In this document: piece after piece, positions 60,142 through 64,000 of the stretch
Layout: each line of letters opens with the position of its first letter
How positions within the stretch are numbered: the first letter of the stretch is position 1
Source: Adiantum capillus-veneris
Taxonomy: Eukaryota; Streptophyta; Polypodiopsida; Polypodiales; Pteridaceae
NCBI GenBank assembly: GCA_014529385.2
Contig: CM043943.1
Span: 102,768,355-102,832,354, forward strand
Direction of reading: 5' to 3'
DNA: 64,000 bases
Position numbers and translations under genes: made by a program
Notes under the pieces: model-generated
Databases searched by the model: none
Seen by the model: the letters and a program-made list of their open reading frames with translations, nothing else
What the model was told of the DNA's origin: nothing

Positions 60142-62166
60142 TCTCTCTCCTCTTTTTAATGAAAAAACAATGATTTCATTTTGATTGGTCCACAGGAGGA
60201 CTTAATTATCCAAACCAATGTCAGGTGTGGGTGATGCCATGTCAAAAAGCCCAAATAGCACTGGGCCAAAAAATTTAACCATATCAACGCAAGCTAGCAA
60301 TGTTAAGGCCGAGACAAACCCATCATGGGAATGAGAATAGACCAACTAATCTAAGTTTTTTTAAAAACCTCATTTAACTAAAAACAATTGCTCGCCATCA
60401 AACCAGGGGTATGGAGTTGCATTTGGTCAATTAATCCCCCAACATACACACATTTTTTTCAAAACAATAATATATACATTTGTGAATGGAAGCATAGTAA
60501 AAATCAGATGACAATATTCACTTTTGTTAACAAAAGACATTATTTCTATGCAGTGAGTGCGGCAGCAACCTGTGACGAAGGATTTTGTTCAACCATTTCC
60601 ATAGTGCCTAAGCAATTAAGTGATAGTGAAGCAACAAGTATCCACCACAGTCAATCTTTTGTCCAAAACAGACACACCCAAGTATGCTAAGTCTAAGTGA
60701 GGGGAAAAGCATCCCTCACCGTTACTTATAGTGTTTGAGGGATGCGGTAGCATTAACTTAGAGAGGAGAGGATCCCACCAGTTAAGATTCTCAAAATTGG
60801 ACCACCATCCAAGGCTAACATCTACGTAGAGTAAGTTAAGTAGGGGAATAGAATAGTATTTACAATCTATGTAACAACTTAGAGAGAAAAGCCGGCAGTC
60901 TACATCATGCAAACCACCCAGGTATAGCTGAGAGAATTTGCAGGAATTCCTCCTGACGAGCGACCATAATCGGTGGAATTCTAGACACAGAGTGAGAAAA
61001 GAGAGTCGATGTATCATATGCCAAGAACTCACATAGAATGCGAGGGTACGAGGCATGAAGGAGCGGGTATGTGGTATAGCAAAAGGGAGGTAAGTGATTA
61101 ATATGCTCGATCAAGAGAAGAGAATAGCTATTAAATCCATAGTGCCAATTAAGGTTGTGCAAAAAAATTACTACCCATATTTTACCAAGGCATTAGGGCA
61201 TGTGCCCATAGGGTAATCAATTACCTAGAACAAGTGCAGATTCCCAAGTGAGAGAGAGGGAGGGGGGGGTGGGTGGGTTGGGTGGGCTTTTCTTTTTTAC
61301 CTTTTTTGGATTGTTGGAGAAGGGATTTTTAAAGGTAGGAAATTTTGTGGTGTGAATTTCAATCTAGACTAGGAATTTTTTGAAATGCAAGTTTCTAGTA
61401 GGACACCTTTAACTTGCAAATAGTAGTAAGTATTTGGCAAATACAAGGTAATCACCCCTAAGATACAATAACCATCAGCTACATTTGTAAGTGTAATCTT
61501 TTGTATATCGATGTATCACTTCCAAGCAGACAAAAGTATAGCAAGGTATAGACTTCAAGGTTCCCATCCATAGGACAAGATACTTATTTGCTACAATAGT
61601 AGCTTAAGTGTTTGTTGTGTAGTTGGATGAAGCAATCATAGTTAGATGAAGTGACCAAGTGTGTGTGTGTGTGTGTGTGTATAGAAGGGAAAGATAAGTC
61701 CCTTATCAAATCAATTTGGGGGGTAGGTATTCACCTTATGCAGGTTGCACAGCTGCCAAAATGACATGACAGTGACCTTTAGGGAATTTTATATTTATAA
61801 AGAACTTTCTTAAAGTGTACGCCGGTGGGTTAAATTTCCACAGTGGTTTTAGTTCCATAACAATGAAAATTAATGTATCGTTTCCACTAAAGATATGTAG
61901 GAATAATCTAGAAAACATTAAGTCGTTTTTATAAAAGTAGGGGTTTCCACTAGTGGGGTTTATATAGGAGAGACCATCTACTCCAAACTAGTAGCCTTGA
62001 AAAGAGTGGTTGGTGCAAAAAAAAAAAAACTTTTCTTTGTAGAATGGTGATAGTTGGTTAAAACTACACTTGACCCTGGCTAGAGCACAATTCCAAGAGT
62101 TGTTGATAGTATAGAGAGGTTTTAAATGTGACTTAGTAGGTAAGTTCTCGTATTTTAACTCCTCAG
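60142..62166. other. No gene seen
   Basis: AT-rich sequence. A 146-codon minus-strand frame (60616-61056) has no domain, repeat or copy to support it. A (GT)n tract is at 61661-61680 and a GGGTGGGTGGG-type G-rich run near 61260. Confidence 0.45.
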
Positions 62167-62760
62167 CTCAACATCCATAACAATGTATTGCAATAGGAGT
62201 TAATATTTTGTCAATGATATGTGTGTGTGTGTGTATTGTATTAAACTTAATACATATACACAAATAAATATAATGTTCAAAGACAACTAGCTTTAGATAA
62301 TTGGACTAGATTTGTACAAAAATGACTCAGTCTTAGATTCATTTTTGTACAACAACATAGTAAGAATGAGGCATTATTTCAATGATCCATATAAAAGTAA
62401 TAGATATGTGGAGGTCATCTAGGTTGAATTAGCAGGGATCTTTAAAGTCAGACAATAGCTAAGCCAAAATACTTTTTTGATAAAGATAGCATTCACACTT
62501 GCATCCATATAAACAAGACAACAAATTTGTTAGTTTTGAATACATATTACAAGTGTTTACGAACCTATTAGTTGTTATCCATGTCCTACTTAAACCTATT
62601 TTATCTTAAACTACCATCCTAAAAGGCTTTATTTGTTAGAGAAAAAAATTGAATATATAATGCAATAAATCATCATAAGGCTATTACCCCTTCTAATGCA
62701 AGTGGAAAATTGTAATCCACTCTTCAACATTTTTCAAGTTTTGCATAATCCACGTTTGTC
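62167..62760. repeat. Diverged dispersed repeats shared with 24990-25490 and 35722-35772
   Basis: The first part (62172-62240) matches 35722-35794, and both end in (TG)n. The second part (about 62290-62720) matches 24990-25490 in scattered blocks in the same order. No coding capacity. Confidence 0.5.
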
Positions 62761-62859
62761 CATATTCTTCAAGAATTATCATCAACATCTACTCAACTTT
62801 CCATTATGTTTGTTTAAAAAGATTAGGGAAACATTATCATGTACCTAAACTTATTGATT

Positions 62860-63350
62860 TATTCAATTTTTAGACCATAAACTAGGCCCATCAACTTGCT
62901 AAGCTTAAATATTGAAAGCATATAAACAATTAGTTAGAACCAACAGGTGAGTAATTAAGCCCATTTATTTTTCCTACTAGTCCATAGTCTTAGAGGGCTA
63001 GGAATCCCATCTTAAAACCATCTTGAAGCATTATGCTGAAAATATTATGTTTACGATTGTATGCTTAGAAATTCTAAACAATTTTTTAAAGTTTTTAGGC
63101 CATAAACTAGGGCCCCCAACTTGCCAAGCCCAAATATTGAGAGTATAAAGTGAATCAATTATAGCCATTGGTTTAAAGTTTTAGAAATCATATGTGAGGT
63201 AAAGCATCAACTAATTGACCAGTCTTTAAGCAAGCTCAAATCTTTTTCCATCAATTTCACAGTTTTAAACCGTCAAGAATCTCATCTTAAGATCATACCA
63301 AATAAATATATCTTAGTGAGTGCCAGAGGAAAAGCATGAGCCAAAAATCA
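62860..63350. repeat. Degenerate tandem repeat, ~225-bp period
   Basis: CATAAACTAGGCCC...CAACTTGC and AAATATTGA recur at 62875 and 63100, followed by a shared AATCCCATCTTAA/AATCTCATCTTAA block near 63003 and 63278. No gene. Confidence 0.6.
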
Positions 63351-64000
63351 ATACACACTAAAAATCTAAACATTTCCATGAAACGATAGAGTGCTAAGAA
63401 GCATCTAAGTAGTATCAACAATTCAAACAAAAACTGTTCAATCATCCACTGAGACCCATATATGGTCTTCTTCGCACTATTTGTAAATTCTACAACCCAT
63501 CACACAGAAAGATGCCATCCTCCAAAACAATTATGGCATAGTGGTAGTTTCAACAAGTACTACCAAAATATTATTTTTTTGAAACCAAGGTTGTGATTCT
63601 CAAGTATTTCAAGAGACGATCAAAAAGTTCAGCAACTTTTAGCATCAAAGATTACTTATGGGGGTGGTTTCACATTTTATGATACATTTAATGTCAACAA
63701 AAATGGCTGAGCATCCCTCATCCAAGGTAATGATACCAGGTTATTATTACAAAGCTAGGAAAAAATCAACCATATATGACAGACTTTTAGGCTATAACTG
63801 CCAAATTTAGTGATAAGAACAAAATATACCATAATATTCCATAGTAAAATAAACGAGCACAAAAAAGAATGACCTATTATACTTTGCACAAAAAAAGCAG
63901 TTAAGTTGTAAACTGAGAGAAAGGATTCTCAATGATCTCAAACTTGCTAAACATAGTGAATAAGCCCAGTCAGCCGACCCTCTCTCTCTCTTTAATAGTA
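63351..64000. other. No gene seen
   Basis: AT-rich sequence with no frame, repeat or motif that I can support. Confidence 0.4.

Noticed and set aside
60616-61056. 146-codon minus-strand ORF as a gene; weak resemblance to the PLE-2 antisense ORF (WWS near a LY..L run)
   Set aside because: The resemblance is limited to a few residues with different spacing, and there is no second copy or domain.

Overview
The window looks like nuclear DNA of a land plant and consists almost entirely of nested transposable elements. I found no host protein-coding gene, rRNA or tRNA that I can support. Plant origin is inferred from Ty3/gypsy and Ty1/copia elements with plant-type initiator-Met tRNA primer sites, a chromodomain-bearing gypsy element and plant-style TATA promoters. 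The very long (CA)n tracts and the Penelope-type reverse transcriptases are unusual for a seed plant, so a fern, lycophyte or other non-flowering lineage is possible, but I cannot name the organism.

Region 1 (1-24660, + strand) is a head-to-tail series of Penelope-like retroelements (PLEs; names are mine). A candidate 3' tail (600-671) is followed by (CA)30; PLE-1 (732-6268) by (CA)9; PLE-2 (6287-14367) by a 114-nt (CA)n; PLE-2' (14482-18576), a second copy of the 4.1-kb 5' part of PLE-2, by a 205-nt (CA)n. A spacer, a (CT)n/(CA)n tract and the 3'-truncated PLE-3 (about 21726-24660) follow. PLE bodies encode an unrecognised N-terminal domain and a PLE-type RT with GIPMG..CSP and FMDD motifs. 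I see no GIY-YIG endonuclease. The best preserved copy, PLE-2, has a candidate promoter, a 19-codon first exon and two candidate phase-0 introns.

Region 2 (25512-35193) is a decayed Ty3/gypsy element on + with LTRs, tRNA primer site and AAATG target duplication. Its pol is broken by a MITE-like insertion, an RNase H deletion and frameshifts.

Region 3 (35773-52111) is a minus-strand PLE (PLE-4) split by a 12.6-kb Ty3/gypsy chromovirus on the minus strand (36791-49361, target duplication AATTT). The chromovirus has 3.3-4.1-kb LTRs carrying a satellite array, and a decayed extra reading frame ahead of gag.

Region 4 (52112-60141) is a minus-strand copia element (copia A) joined to the 5' side of PLE-4. 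It is interrupted by a younger + strand copia (copia B, 54621-58399, target duplication GCACA) with tiny LTRs and an intact 833-codon integrase-RT-RNase H frame but no gag. A fragment of the Region 2 LTR abuts copia A at 59613. The rest (60142-64000) holds only simple and diverged repeats.

The most notable system is the PLE family: units are joined head to tail through (CA)n, and their 3' ends share a hairpin, in three cases a G-rich segment, and then (CA)n. This resembles the arrangement of telomere-associated, endonuclease-lacking PLEs, but with a dinucleotide microsatellite as the junction.
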